From Endomychus coccineus (taxonomy: Eukaryota > Arthropoda > Insecta > Coleoptera > Endomychidae): a stretch of DNA of 64,000 nucleotides. The stretch spans positions 84,478,116 to 84,542,115 of the forward strand of contig OY294068.1 of assembly GCA_958510875.1 (NCBI GenBank), written 5' to 3'. How positions within the stretch are numbered: the stretch's first letter is position 1; each line of letters begins with the position of its first letter. The position numbers and the translations under genes are program-made. Below the pieces are notes generated by a model. That model had not been told where the DNA came from. It searched no databases and saw only the letters and a list, made by a program, of their open reading frames with translations. Shown one piece after another: positions 31,334 through 42,150 of this stretch.

Positions 31334-33036
31334 TTTTTTTTTTTTTTTTTACATTCAAACCTGGTCGGGGCTGCTGCGAGGTCCGACGACATCGCAGCAG
31401 TCGCGCCAGAAAAAACCTAAAAGGCGGTTAACCGAAGCTACTCCTCCCCACCGGTCGGTAAGTAGCTTCAGGTTCCTAAATCGTGTGCCCTAAGTATTTT
31501 AATTGAACCCAGAATGACTGCCTTTTGCATCCGGTCTATCAAGATCTGCGCCGAGTTCCTACAGGCCGGAATGATCTTCAAGTTTGAACGCAGCGAAGAC
31601 CGAATTCCGCCCAAAACACCGATGATCAGAACCACTAATACGACCTTGTGGCCTGGGTATAGCGTGCGGAGCTCGAACAGGAGATCTTGATATTTTGTCC
31701 ATTTTTCCTCCTCTTTCAAGACTATGTTCTTCTCTGCCGGAGCGGAGAATTCGATGACATACATAGTCTTGATTAGTTTATCGAGGAGGACAACGTCAGG
31801 CCTAGTTGCTTGTATGGACCTGACGGTCGGAAACGGATAATTCCAGAAGATCTGGCATTTTTCGTTTCCGACAACGGACTCAATATCTCCTGGCATGTAA
31901 CGCAGCACCGGCTCTTGGTCTATTCCGTACGAGTGCCTTAGATGGTAATACAGCACCCGTAGGGCCGCATTATGGCGATGGGTGTACGCCGAGGCCGCTT
32001 TTGCCGGACATGCCGACAGAAGGTGGAAAAACGTCTCAGGCGCCTTTCGACAGGCCCTGCAGCTGACATCAGGGACCTGCACACCCATCACATTGCGGCG
32101 ATAGACCAAGGTGTTAATTACGCCATCTTGGCAAGCTGCGGTAAATCCCTCAGTCTCGGATGTAAGCCCGGCTGACCTCAGGTAGCCGAAGGTCAGCCTA
32201 GTTGACAAGCCGAGCGTTTCGACGTTTCGATAGAAAACACCGTGTATCGGCTTGTCAACATGCCGCCTGAGCGTAAGATCTTGCTCCCCGGCATTTATCT
32301 GGGCTTTCAGGCGAGAAGGTAGGAGCTCGAGGTTGCCCTCTAGTCGGCCTTCTCGACTGTACTGAAATTCGAGACCAAGTTCTTCCGCATCTTTTTGTGC
32401 TGCCTTAACGATAAATGCCCCCACTCCGGCCAATTCGTGACTTTTAACGAGGCACAGGAGGGGGTCCGAGCTCCTAAGAACTTTACAAGCTATACTCAGA
32501 ACCACACTTCGATGCAGACCCTCCAGACTGAGGAGTCCCCTACCTCCCCGATGACGTGGGAGATAAATGCGGGAAACGGACGATCTAGGATGCAAACTGT
32601 GATGGATATGCATCATTTTCCGGGTGTCTTTATCGAGTCTATGCAGCTCATCGACCGTCCATTTCACCACTCCAAAAGAGTGGAGCAGGACTGGAACGGC
32701 AAGCATATTTGTTGCAGACACATGGTTCCCACTCGAAAGTTCGGAAGACCAAATCTTTCGAACAAGGTTTCTGTATTTGCCGCGGAGAGCCACCTTTACC
32801 TGGGAAGCGTCATAATTAGGACGCTGTTCAATTCCCAGGTATCGATAGGTCTCTCCAGCATCGAGGTGTTTAAAGATGCTTCCGTCGGCAAGCTGCATAT
32901 TCTCGTACACTGCCGGAGATCGTCCTCTCCTCAAATGAAACACTGCGCATTTGTCCAATCCCAACTCCATGCCTACGGCTCGTGTATATTCCTGAACCAC
33001 ATTGAGAGATTGATGGAGGTACTTCTCCCTAGAGAA

Positions 33037-33038
<2 letters not shown>
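31334..33038 (-). mobile_element. 5'-truncated REL-endonuclease non-LTR retrotransposon bounded by (TA)n
   Basis: The minus-strand element ends in a 17-nt poly(A) (T run 31334-31350) that joins (TA)n with no other sequence. Its 5' end at 33038, just after a small hairpin ACTTCTC-CCTA-GAGAAGT, also joins (TA)n. TA repeats on both sides suggest insertion into a TA tract, as known for microsatellite-specific members of the R2/R4 group. G+C is clearly higher than in neighbouring DNA, pointing to recent arrival. Confidence 0.72.
31468..33038 (-). pseudogene. C-terminal half of an R2/R4-group RT with REL endonuclease
   Basis: Open from the 5' truncation to the stop at 31468 (about 523 codons), beginning just after where the catalytic YADD box should be. 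RT thumb: GMELGLDKCAVFHL, YRYLGIEQ, and HPRSSVSRIYLPRHRGGRGL. A CCHC knuckle CRACRKAPETFFHLLSAC is followed by the restriction-like endonuclease: ATRPDVVLLDK, YVIEFSAP, KEEEKWTKYQDL and YPGHKVVLVVL. The PD...E...K/Y arrangement is the REL active site. There is no genuine start codon (the GTG at 33000 is internal) and no polymerase site, so the copy is inactive, but the frame is intact and hence young. Confidence 0.82.

Positions 33039-33088
<50 letters not shown>
33039..33088. repeat. (TA)n microsatellite
   Basis: About 50 bp, between the 5' end of the REL-type element and hammerhead unit C. Confidence 0.97.
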
Positions 33089-33092
<4 letters not shown>

Positions 33093-33320
33093 AGAACTGG
33101 ATTCTCGGGTATTGATCCGCGTTGTGTGGTTTCGGTCTTCAAAAGGACCAATTTCACGACGTTTCGGCAGAGTCGCATTTGCCATCTTCAGCTGATTCGA
33201 CCGTAGAGTCTGGAAAATCTAGGCGAACTGTTCGCCTAGACTTTCCAGACAACGCGGATCAATACCCGAGAATCCAGTTCTACACATTACGTCCGCGAGA
33301 ACCTAAGAAGAAACATATAC
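33089..33320 (-). mobile_element. Hammerhead unit C next to (TA)n, right arm deleted
   Basis: The left arm is close to unit B (AGAACTGGATTCTCGGGTAT and onward, with the TTC-AAAAGGACC hairpin and hammerhead core). The centre GAAAATCTAGGCGAACTGTT is followed by a short inverted return, CGCCTAGACTTTCCAGA, which jumps straight to ACAACGCGGATCAATACCCG. The right-arm hammerhead and hairpin are therefore deleted. The tail ACGTCCGCGAGAACCTAAGA is kept and runs into the tRNA-like inverted piece. Confidence 0.6.
33154..33195 (-). ncRNA. Hammerhead-like motif, unit C
   Basis: Minus strand: CTGAAGA, extra T, stem II GGCAAA-TGCGAC-TCTGCC (one pair weakened), GAAA, ACGT, C, GTGA. Helix I is broken because the 3' strand reads TCAG instead of TCAC. 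Probably impaired. Confidence 0.5.
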
Positions 33321-33340
33321 AGGGTGATTACCAATATATA

Positions 33341-33402
<62 letters not shown>

Positions 33403-33467
33403 TATATATTGGTAATCACCCTGGACTAGAAACTCAGTAATGTGGGTTCGAATCCCGCCTATGGTTC
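33321..33467 (+). repeat. tRNA-derived (SINE-like) fragment split by (TA)n
   Basis: 33408-33467 reads like the 3' two-thirds of a tRNA: D-arm remnant TTGGTAATCACCC, an anticodon-arm-like CTGGA-CTAGAAA-CTCAG, a T arm GTGGG-TTCGAAT-CCCGC with an exact B box (GGTTCGAATCC), then ATGG. The acceptor 5' strand is missing. Upstream, 33321-33345 is an inverted copy of the D-arm part (CAGGGTGATTACCAATATAT), with about 50 bp of (TA)n (33346-33397) between. It is a tRNA-like SINE head or a truncated tRNA pseudogene, not a working tRNA. Confidence 0.5.
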
Positions 33468-34504
33468 AATCTTTTACATTTATCCATCTTTATAATCCTA
33501 TGTTAAATTATCTAAGTTATCTTCATAATTCAGAAAATTTAATTCTATATCTCTTAAGTTACCTACACGAAATAGTGGCCAATTAGGCAAAGAAATTTTG
33601 GACTTGTTCATACTTAACCAGAACATTTCTCAGTCAGTTCTATTGAAATATATAAGAACCGGGATGCTGTCATTGAATAAGTACTGTCAAGTCGAGCTAT
33701 TGTGACGCCGAATCCATCCGGAAGCCAAGATTTTCCAAGATTAGCTATCCGTGGAAGTCTACAATCCCAGAAAAGTAATTGCCAACCATACCAATACTTG
33801 TGCCTACAATTCTTGCTTCAAAAACGACTGAACTTCAGATGAATGTGCGTGAATAGTTGATCTATGGTAGGGCATCGTATCGCATTGTGGTCATAAATGA
33901 TCTACTATCCTTTCAGAGGTTTATATTTACAAAAATATGAAAATCTAATAGGCTTCTGACCACGGGGCGCACAATGGGCTCAACTGAGTGGCCTAAAGTG
34001 CATTTGAGGGCAAAGCCACCTCCCCTCAAATGATGATGATGATATGATGAACTTGGGATTTTGGGTTTTTCTTCTTTGCATCTGCGAATATGATACACTT
34101 GGAATTTTGTTTTTTTTTTCTTCGCATCTGAGAATATGAGTTCCTCCCATATCTCAGGAACGTATATTCGACCTTTACTGGTTTCTATAAAGATAAAACT
34201 CATGTCACAACTATTGGAACTGTGTCCGAGTATGAAAAAATTTTGAATTATAGTTTCAAGACTTGGATAATTTTAAGTAAACTTGCCTAACCCATACCCT
34301 GCTGACATGAATCAGATCTTGTTTGAATATCGATTCATAAAGCTTTCATATCATTCTTTTATTTCAGCTTTGGACATACCTACATACATGACTATGACCT
34401 GCTCTATGCTCGCAAATTTTTATAGAAAGTAACGGAATCATTCACTATAAAATCCGGCCAACCCTCAGGGTCTCTTATTATTTCTATAGAAAAAAAAAAC
34501 GTGT
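33468..34504. other. Intergenic; one dispersed repeat block
   Basis: No gene. A block at about 33690-33775 (TATTGTGACGCCGAATCCAT, then CGGAAGCCAAG and TTAGCTATCCG) recurs, diverged, at 47797-47882. Short ATGATG runs and A-rich stretches otherwise. Confidence 0.5.
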
Positions 34505-35615
34505 GGTACTCTTGGACGGCCGCGGTAAAGCTATTGCATAGCATTTTTTATCAACTTATGCAATTATAATTATTTATTTATTTTTTATTTATGCTGTATT
34601 TTTTCTTCTTTGATATTAATTCAAGTTACACTTTTTGAGCGTGGTGACCGATAAGAACAAACATTTTTTTCTTTTATTGAATAAATGAGAAGTTAATATC
34701 GCTCAAAATATGTTTATTATCTTACAATACATGTAGGTTATTCAGGAATTGTTATCATTGAAACTATAGGTTTATGGTAACTGAAATAAGAAACATAAGT
34801 TTGAGACTTGATATCCTCTAAATATCTGGAAAATACCGCGTCAATGGTGGTCCCATATTTTGTTGTGGATTCTTGTGGATCATTATTCATTTTCAAATTC
34901 AATTTTTCCGAAAGAAAAATTGTCAACAGCTCTGATTTTTTATCAGCGAAGTTGATGTTGAAATCGCCAGCCAAGATAAGTGGAAATTCATCACCATTTG
35001 TACCAAGTATTTTCGACACTTCTCCAGTATAGGTACTCCAGTAAAGTGCGATGAATAAAATGCTCTACCTCGTCCAATTTTGGATTCGGATAAATGTAAA
35101 TTGCTACCATGACTATGTGTAGGCCATTTCTAAGTTTGCATAGGCACGCACAAATATCTCCAACAAATGAGCGCCTAACATTAACATCGCTAACGTGTGC
35201 AATATTTATTTCAATATTCGGAGCCATAATATTAGTAACATTATTATTATCTTGGTAAATAGCTACCCCACCTTTTGGAACAGTATGCATGTAGGTATAT
35301 ATACTGTTATATACCTACATGTATACTTACGGGGCACATGCGGTGAGTGTGGCATTATAAAGATATGATAGATACCTATACACCTATACACTTTCTCACA
35401 AACAGCTGCTTACGTATTCGTTCGATTTCGGAGCAGCTCGTCTCGATCCGTGCGAGCTTCGTACAGTCGTACCATATAAATACACGTTAAGCGAACGCTC
35501 GGCTGAGCTACATGGTAGGCGGAGTGGGGGGTGTTAGGTTATTTCCGTTACGGAATTTCTTGATTCGGTCACCGCGCTCAAAGCCCGCGATAAAAGCTAT
35601 GCAATAGCTTAAAAA
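34505..35615 (-). mobile_element. Probable Helentron-type element fragment
   Basis: Short inverted blocks surround an endonuclease remnant. AAGCTATTGCATAGC (34528) and GAGCGTGGTGACCG (34636) on the left answer GCTATGCAATAGCTT (about 35599) and CGGTCACCGCGCTC (35566) on the right. The interior carries the EEP endonuclease fragment of 34738-35290. Helentrons are the eukaryotic rolling-circle elements that carry such an endonuclease. No helicase or Rep remains here, so the assignment is tentative; a non-LTR origin for the endonuclease is the main alternative. Confidence 0.4.
34738..35290 (-). pseudogene. EEP (AP-type) endonuclease fragment
   Basis: Two minus-strand frames join by a frameshift near 35030. 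The upstream part, 35290-35060, reads PKGGVAIYQ and NGLHIVMVAIYIYPNPKLDE. The downstream part, 35019-34738, reads PLILAGDFNINFADKKSELL (the GDFN active-site motif), TIDAVFSRYL (the Asp of the catalytic D-x-F/V box) and SYFSYHKPIVSMI (the closing catalytic His). The domain is nearly complete but broken by the frameshift. It would nick DNA in the parent element. Confidence 0.6.
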
Positions 35616-36099
35616 TATGACAATATTGCCTGACCCACAAATTTTTTGTAACTATTAGAAACATATATAATACGATAGTCTGGAGGAAAGCTATGTTACT
35701 ACAATATTACATTATCTGAAGAATCGAAATCATAATTTTTTAGTTCATAATTTCTATCGTCAGCCCTGTTATCGGCAAATAAACCTGGACCACTTTTCTA
35801 GTCTGGTTCACCATCCGCCACGTAGTTTGTTGTATGGGCAAGATTGCCCATTTGCTCCTGTTTATTTTACTCGACTGCCTCACATTACGTGAATAATTTC
35901 AATATACGTACCCTGGCTCATAGTCAAAGTATAAAGGTCTGTTGGAGCCTCCACACCATCGTTTCTCGCGCTAGGTGACGTCACCTCCTCCAATCACAGC
36001 CTTGCTCTCATCGGCTCGTCGCCGGCATAGTCAAGAGAGAATATTGCCAGTAATGGCTCTAACGCAAGAATCCTAGTGCATCCGCAGCCAGATCTGTGG
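35616..36099. other. Spacer, no gene
   Basis: Mixed AT-rich and GC-richer sequence leading into the non-LTR pseudogene. The true 5' end of that element may lie here but was not identified. Confidence 0.4.
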
Positions 36100-39000
36100 A
36101 TTGTGCCTGTTTGGAAGGCTCCATGCTAGTAGTTTGCATGCACAGTTACGAGCTTGTATTGTCAGAAGAGTGCTAGACGTGACCTCACTTCAAGAATTCT
36201 CTACCAGAAACCTGGTAAAAGTCAGAGTTGAGTATGAGGACGGAAAGGGACAGGGAGTTGCCTCCAACGCAGGTGAGAGAACTAGTGAGATACTGTAGAG
36301 AAGCGAACCTGGACTGTCATCGGCTGCGACCCAAATGCACACTGTGTCGCCTGGGGTAGCAAAGATGACAATGAAAGGGGCCTGGAACTTCTCGAATTTC
36401 TAGTAGAATAGAACCTATAATTTCTGAATGACTATTCTGAACTGACCTACGTCACTGTCATCAGGGAAGAGGTTTTAGATCTTACTCTCTGTAACCTCAA
36501 CACAAGAGCTAAGCTGCAGGTGTGAGAAGTTTCTGGAGAGCCCTAGCTTTCGGATCCTAGACTCATCAGACCGATGTTAGCAGACGTTAGAGTGACAGGC
36601 CAATGGAAAAGGAACCCTAAGAATCCGAGCTTGAGGAGTTCAACGGCAATCATGGCATGACTGATGACCTGGAGGTTTCTGAGAGCACCATTAGGAAGGG
36701 CATAGTCACCGCCGATGTGGAAAATTGTTCCCTTGAACGGGTCACCACAAGAGTGAAAGGGTCTAAGTGGAGTATGGACCTTGAAAACTGACGGCTCTTC
36801 AATACAGCTAGAGAAGTCGGGACCATGGAGGCCTGGGATCGGGACAGAATAGGTCAGAGGCAATACAAAGACCTATCGAGAAAGTCACTAAGAACTTCTT
36901 GAGGGAATCTCTGCTCTGCAACTGAAATCATTACAGACGTGGTAAAACTAGCCAAGATACTGGCTGACAGCCGGGGAGGTAGTCTGCGGAGGAAGGAGAT
37001 GTGGGTAACACTAAATTCCCAGAAGAGATACTTAAGATGTTTGTGAGGGACAGTTTTCCTGATATAATCATTTGGAAAAGTGAGAGCGACATCCACTCCA
37101 CCGAGAAGTCAGGAGAGGAAAACTGGCCTCTGGCAACAAAAGTGGTAAACGCTGAGTAAGTAAGCAGTGCTATCAAGTTCTTTGAAGCGTTCAGGTCACC
37201 GGGCCCTGATGAATTGTTTCCAGTACTTCTGCAGAAGGGTCTAGACTCAATCTTGGTTCTGCTGACCAGGGTGCTGAGGGATTATATTGCGGTAGGATAC
37301 ACGCCCAATGAGTGGAAGAAAACTCATGTGATCTCCCTTCCTAAAGCGGGTGAGAATAGCTACGTGAACGTCAAGGATTACCGGACTATAAACCTTAAAT
37401 GGTTCTTGTTGAAGACGTTTGAGAATCTTGTAGACTGGTATCTTAAGGCAGGAACAGTATGTTTATCAGATGAGCCGATCTGTCGAAACGGCTCTCAACT
37501 CGGCTGTTGGATTCATAGGGCAATGGCTGAAATAGAAGGGAGTTTGCATTCATGCCTTCTTGGACATAGAGGGGGCCCTTAACAAGACCTCTAGAAGCTC
37601 TATTAAATAAGCGGCAGAGAGACATGATATCCCGCGAGAGCTAATAGGGTGCATCATGAACACCCTTGACTTTCTTGACGCGAAAAGGTTATACTCTGAA
37701 AGGGTCTGTATCAGGAGGGTATCCATTGGGAGGGGAATTCTGCCTCCTTTTATACTCTGGCAGAAGCAGCTAGAGATTGGGTGCTAAAATGATATGCTTA
37801 TCTTTTGATAGTGTAAGAGAGCAATTGTCATGGAGTGAGAGTTTGGGGCCTAAGCAGCTGATTTGGATCTACTCAGCTATTATTATCCCAAGAATCGGTT
37901 ATGCTGTCCTCGTATGTTGGAAGAGAACGGAACTAGTTACAGCCGAGAAACTTCTGTACAGAATACAAGAACTCTTCGTCAGAGGCATTTCATCCACGAG
38001 AAAGTAAACGACTGCAGCATTGAGGATCTTGCATGCTGGGCGTGCCACCCCTATCAATGACGATGAGGGATCCGCAATGATGGCGGTCTACAGGCTTAGC
38101 CGCAATAGCTCTCTACAAATATGCAGTGCAGGCCAAGTTTGTCTATTTACGGAGCAGCCTGAAAAGCTGTGACTAGAATCGCAGGACAGAATAAAAACCC
38201 TGTAGTTCGCGGAGCAGCATTTCAGGGTATTCATCTTGTCAAGGAAAGAATGGGAAGATGGCGGCATGCCAAGGCATGGCACAATTTTGTATACGGATGG
38301 GTCTAGGACAAACACAGAAGTCGGAGCAGGCTTTTGCGGTCCTAGATATATTGACGAGTATTCAATTCGGAAGAAGGATCTCAACACAGTCATCCAAGTC
38401 GAGATGCTTGCCATCTACAGATGTGCGGAAAAGCTACTCGGCTATGGTAAGATAAATGGGACCATCTGGATCTGTTTGGATGGTCAAGCGGCACTCAACG
38501 CACTGAAAACCCGACTTTGTCCTCGAGGCTTCTCAGAGATACCGAAAAGATCCTTCACAGGCTAGCTGGTGAAAACGGACTCAACCTGTCTTGAATTTCG
38601 GGTCACTCAGGTTGGAGAGGGATCGACAGAGCGGACAAACTGGCCAAGGCGGGGGCCAGTTTGGATGGACCTCAAGACTGCCTTGCTGGTATTCCCTACA
38701 ATGGGGCTATATAGATTTTGCGGAACCATCTGAGCGATCAACATATTTCAGCATGGAGAAGCATTGACGGGTGCCGAACTGCCAAAGCGCTACTTGGAAA
38801 TGAGGTTGGTCTGAGGGCAAGCGAGATTCCCTCGCTCAGTAGACAAAGCATCAGGATAATCTCCGAGGTCTTTACAGTTCACGGAAATCTGATGAAATTA
38901 AAACATACAGTGGGGAGAAGCAACACTCCTCCCTTCTGTATGAGATGCGGGGGAAACAAAGTGGATTCATCAACCCATTTTATTTTTGAATGTTCTGCGC

Positions 39001-39110
39001 TCATCCGAGTCAGGTTTACCCGGCTAGGCCCGGGGATCATCACCGCCGATGACATGAAGGATCTAAGCGTAAAACAGATCTCAGGATTCTGTCGTAACAG
39101 GAATTAATGT
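36100..39110 (+). pseudogene. Decayed non-LTR retrotransposon with EN, RT and RNase H (LOA/R1-like)
   Basis: Plus strand, with many frameshifts and stops. EN: VRELVRYCREAN (36271), then VIGCDPNAHCVAWGSKDDNE (36317) and EEVLDLTLCNLNTRAKLQ (36468). RT entry at 37150-37440: FRSPGPDELFPVLLQKGLDS, NEWKKTHVISLPKAGENS and VKDYRTINLKWFLLKTFENL. RT thumb at 37800-38000: GPKQLIWIYSAIIIPRIGYA. RNase H at 38290-38520: LYTDGSRTNTEVGAGF, IQVEMLAIYRCAEKLL and IWICLDGQAALNAL, with the catalytic Asp, Glu and Asp visible. C-terminal CCHC CMRCGGNKVDSSTHFIFEC at 38940. The RT palm with YADD is deleted. RNase H between RT and the C-terminal knuckle points to the LOA/R1/I group. Inactive. Confidence 0.8.
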
Positions 39111-41338
39111 ACAAGGGTCTCTGGCTAAGTGCACTGAACTTTATATGAAGCCCGCTACCATCTCAACCAATGTCAACCAATTAACTACTGATTACGAATT
39201 CCAGATGAAACTAGCTACTCTATAGTTTGATGTTAATATTCATCGATAAAAATATATATGTCTGAATTTTATACTGGATACTCTATACAAACATAATTAA
39301 TTTAGATAACTGTTATAACCTATTGCTTGTGAGGTCACATATGAATAATACTTGTTCAATTCTCATTCCCAATCCTGCCAGTCATGATATCGCAAGTAAT
39401 TCTCTCGCTTTTGGTGATATCATCTCTACACCAGGTAAAATCTTTTTTGTACATTTGTCGGAAAAAATATCGCTATTTATACGCGAAATTCTTCTGTTTT
39501 TCACCATGAAAAAGTATTTTTCACTGTAACAAACCGTTTCTATAGTAACGACTGAGATAATCAACTTAATGCTTTGAAATTGTATAGGGAGTAGTATTTA
39601 AACCATAGAATTTTAGCCTATCAATTCAGAGTTGCAGTTATTCAAAAAATGTTTGTATTTCGTATGTGACATTCGCGTTCTGACCACACATTCAAGTTAA
39701 CTAACACTCTCATACGTCATCAATGAAATACTTATTTAACACACTTAACATAAAAATAACTATTGTTACTATGAATATTGTTATGAAAACGTAAATTTGT
39801 ATTTTAATCATATTTCAAAATTCGTTTCCTACGAATTTACTCGTAGTAGTTAATTAGGGAAAATCTATGGTTTATCAATAACACTTATATTGTGGGTTGC
39901 CGAAAATGAACTGTTGAATTCTGAAATTGCAATTAAGCATCTAATGAGCATAGGATCTTCATGAAATTCCATAATTTGATCCTTTACTACGTGATATAAA
40001 ATTGTATTCTACATTGTGAAACTGAACAGCACTATGTTAATATCACTTGTATTTGTAACTTCCATTATCACCAACTGAACGTAAAATGTCCGAGCTCGAG
40101 TAACGGAAGTGAAAAGTTAGAGTGAAATCACCATGACATAACAGTGTTCTATTTCACAATATTAATTGTATTTGTATTTATAAAAGTGTGATTATTGTTG
40201 ATTCAAAATACACACTCTTCCAATATCATGTCATGTGTTGATCACATTCACTCGTTTATATTTTATTCGGCGTTGAGTGGGTGATAGATTATCTTTCTCA
40301 ATATTAAGGGTTGATTAATTGGCCAGATTTTGTTCGTGTTTCAGTGTTATAATCAATCAAGATAAACTGCAAAACATCTCCTTCACCGTCGATATCATAT
40401 AGCGGAATTGAATTTTGCGACGATTTCCCACCGGAATGAAGACTGAAGGTGACGACATACTTATATAAGTATATGATTCTCGAATGCGTGTTCCAAATCC
40501 GATCAATAAAATGATCGAAGCATCTGTTTTTGTCAAACCATTTTCAGTCAATAACTATTTCAAACAATTTTGAGGACATCATAATCTATCTCGGGATGAA
40601 GTTTTAAAACACGTTACCTGCGGAAGCGAATGAGCGTCTATGCTCTTTCTTAATCATGAATATGTAAACAAAAAATCAACGACGGCAATGTGAACCATAA
40701 ACAGATTTTATTTTACTTCGCGGCGAAATACTTGGCGTCGGACAGTCTTAAATCGAACTACGGTATATATTGTCTCTACGTGCCATATCCTTTTCGATAT
40801 AATCGTTGTAATTGCTACCTTTCGTTCTGCCAGAATTTATAAACTGAGATACAAAATAGCCTGGCCTCTCCTCTAACATACTAAGGGATTTCAAAAATTA
40901 CTCAGTAATACGGAATATTTTCGAATTGGAATTTAAGTAGGTTGATATACTGATACTAGAGGTACACAAACATGAGGTGACGCATGTCTAGCGACAATGT
41001 ATCCTTCACAAAATTGTCAGTTTCTTGTATACTTGACTTAATCATGTCTAAAACTTTAGGTTGAATATTTATTAAATGTGAATAAGTTATTGATCCTCAG
41101 GATGCGCCTGTGTGATGAGATAATTCTACATTTTAGTTTTATGCACATATTGATATTCAATTCAACGTAGTGAAAGCAGAAGCTCCAGGATTGCATTATG
41201 TATCATCTCTTCTCTCCATAATAGCTATTCAGTCAGTTCAGAACCAATTGGTAACCAGCAGGCACGCGCAGTAGTTATCAAAGCAATGAAAATCACTACT
41301 GCACTTGCGCAGCATATCTTCCAATATCCTTTCATTCT
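39111..41338. other. Intergenic region upstream of the odorant-binding-protein gene
   Basis: 2.2 kb of low-complexity AT-rich sequence without an open frame of convincing composition. No transposon end was recognised. A short repeat-like tail directly follows the non-LTR pseudogene. Confidence 0.5.
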
Positions 41339-41339
41339 T

Positions 41340-41346
41340 TATAAAT
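41340..41346 (+). promoter_or_regulatory. Candidate TATA box of the odorant-binding-protein gene
   Basis: TATAAAT about 75 bp upstream of the start codon, followed by a second TATAAAA at about 41351 and an AACAGTACT that resembles an initiator near 41384. Position and spacing suit a core promoter for exon 1. Confidence 0.45.
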
Positions 41347-41414
41347 AGCTATAAAAGTAATGTCTTGCATATTTTGGCGAAAACAGTACTTATCGAACGT
41401 TCATTACCTCATTT

Positions 41415-41944
41415 ATGAAGGAAGAAATTTTCATGATAGTTGTACAATCATATTTTTTTTCAGTCCTCTATGTAGATGATCTTTGATCATTCAATAGAAA
41501 GATCAATGTAGATTTTGATGAGTAACACAAAACACAAACAGTTGAAATTATGTTGCCATTTCCGGCCTAAATGGTTATTTGTTATCTGCAGTATAGACAC
41601 GAATATTTTTTTCATTATAGGCTAGTGATGCCTCACTAGAACAGGACTCGCTTGATGATATTGCTTGTATAAAAGAAACAGGTGTAGATGAAGCACTGGC
41701 GAAAAACTATCATGGAGGAAGCAAAGATCTACCGACCGATTCAAAATTTAAATGTTACCTGACATGTACCGCAAAGAAGTATGGGATTATAGAAAATGGA
41801 AAAATTCTATATGAAGAACTTGTGAACCAGCATGAACCACGTCTCAGAGCAGGAGTTAGATCTGAAGTTGATAAATGCAAAATAGCGCATCCAACTGGAA
41901 CTTGCGAAGATTATTATAATTTCCATAAGTGCTTCCATGCATAA
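41415..41944 (+). CDS. Odorant-binding protein (PBP/GOBP family), two exons
   Basis: Exon 2 (41621-41944, 107 codons plus stop) follows ATTTTTTTCATTATAG and has the six-cysteine pattern of insect odorant-binding proteins: IAC, 28 residues, KC, YLT, C, 36 residues, KC, eight residues, C, eight residues, C. It has C2-x3-C3 and C5-x8-C6 spacing and ends CFHA. The proposed exon 1 (41415-41471, 19 codons, MKEEIFMIVVQSYFFSVLY) is hydrophobic and, with the 149-bp GT-AG intron removed, supplies a signal peptide that would be cut after LYA or nearby. Total is about 126 residues. The secreted protein would bind small hydrophobic ligands in sensillar lymph or haemolymph. Exon 2 is firm. Exon 1 is an inference, as its donor (TAT|GTAGAT) is weak. 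Confidence 0.82.
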
Positions 41945-42150
41945 CGATCCAACCTCAAATGAAACGAAGATTACATAAAATTAGATTTTATCAACTTAAA
42001 TAAAAATATCTGGAATTACTTTCCTTTTCATGTTCCCAACAAATCATGTAGTATTCAAGAGTTATATTGTTATATTCTCAATATGATAGAGAATTGGGTC
42101 ACAAGGTTTTTTATTCACAGCAATGAGATATAATTTTGGCCTAGCATATA
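41945..42150. other. 3' flank of the odorant-binding-protein gene
   Basis: Contains AATAAAAAT-like sequence about 60 bp past the stop (AAATAAAAATATC near 41999), a plausible polyadenylation signal. Confidence 0.4.
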
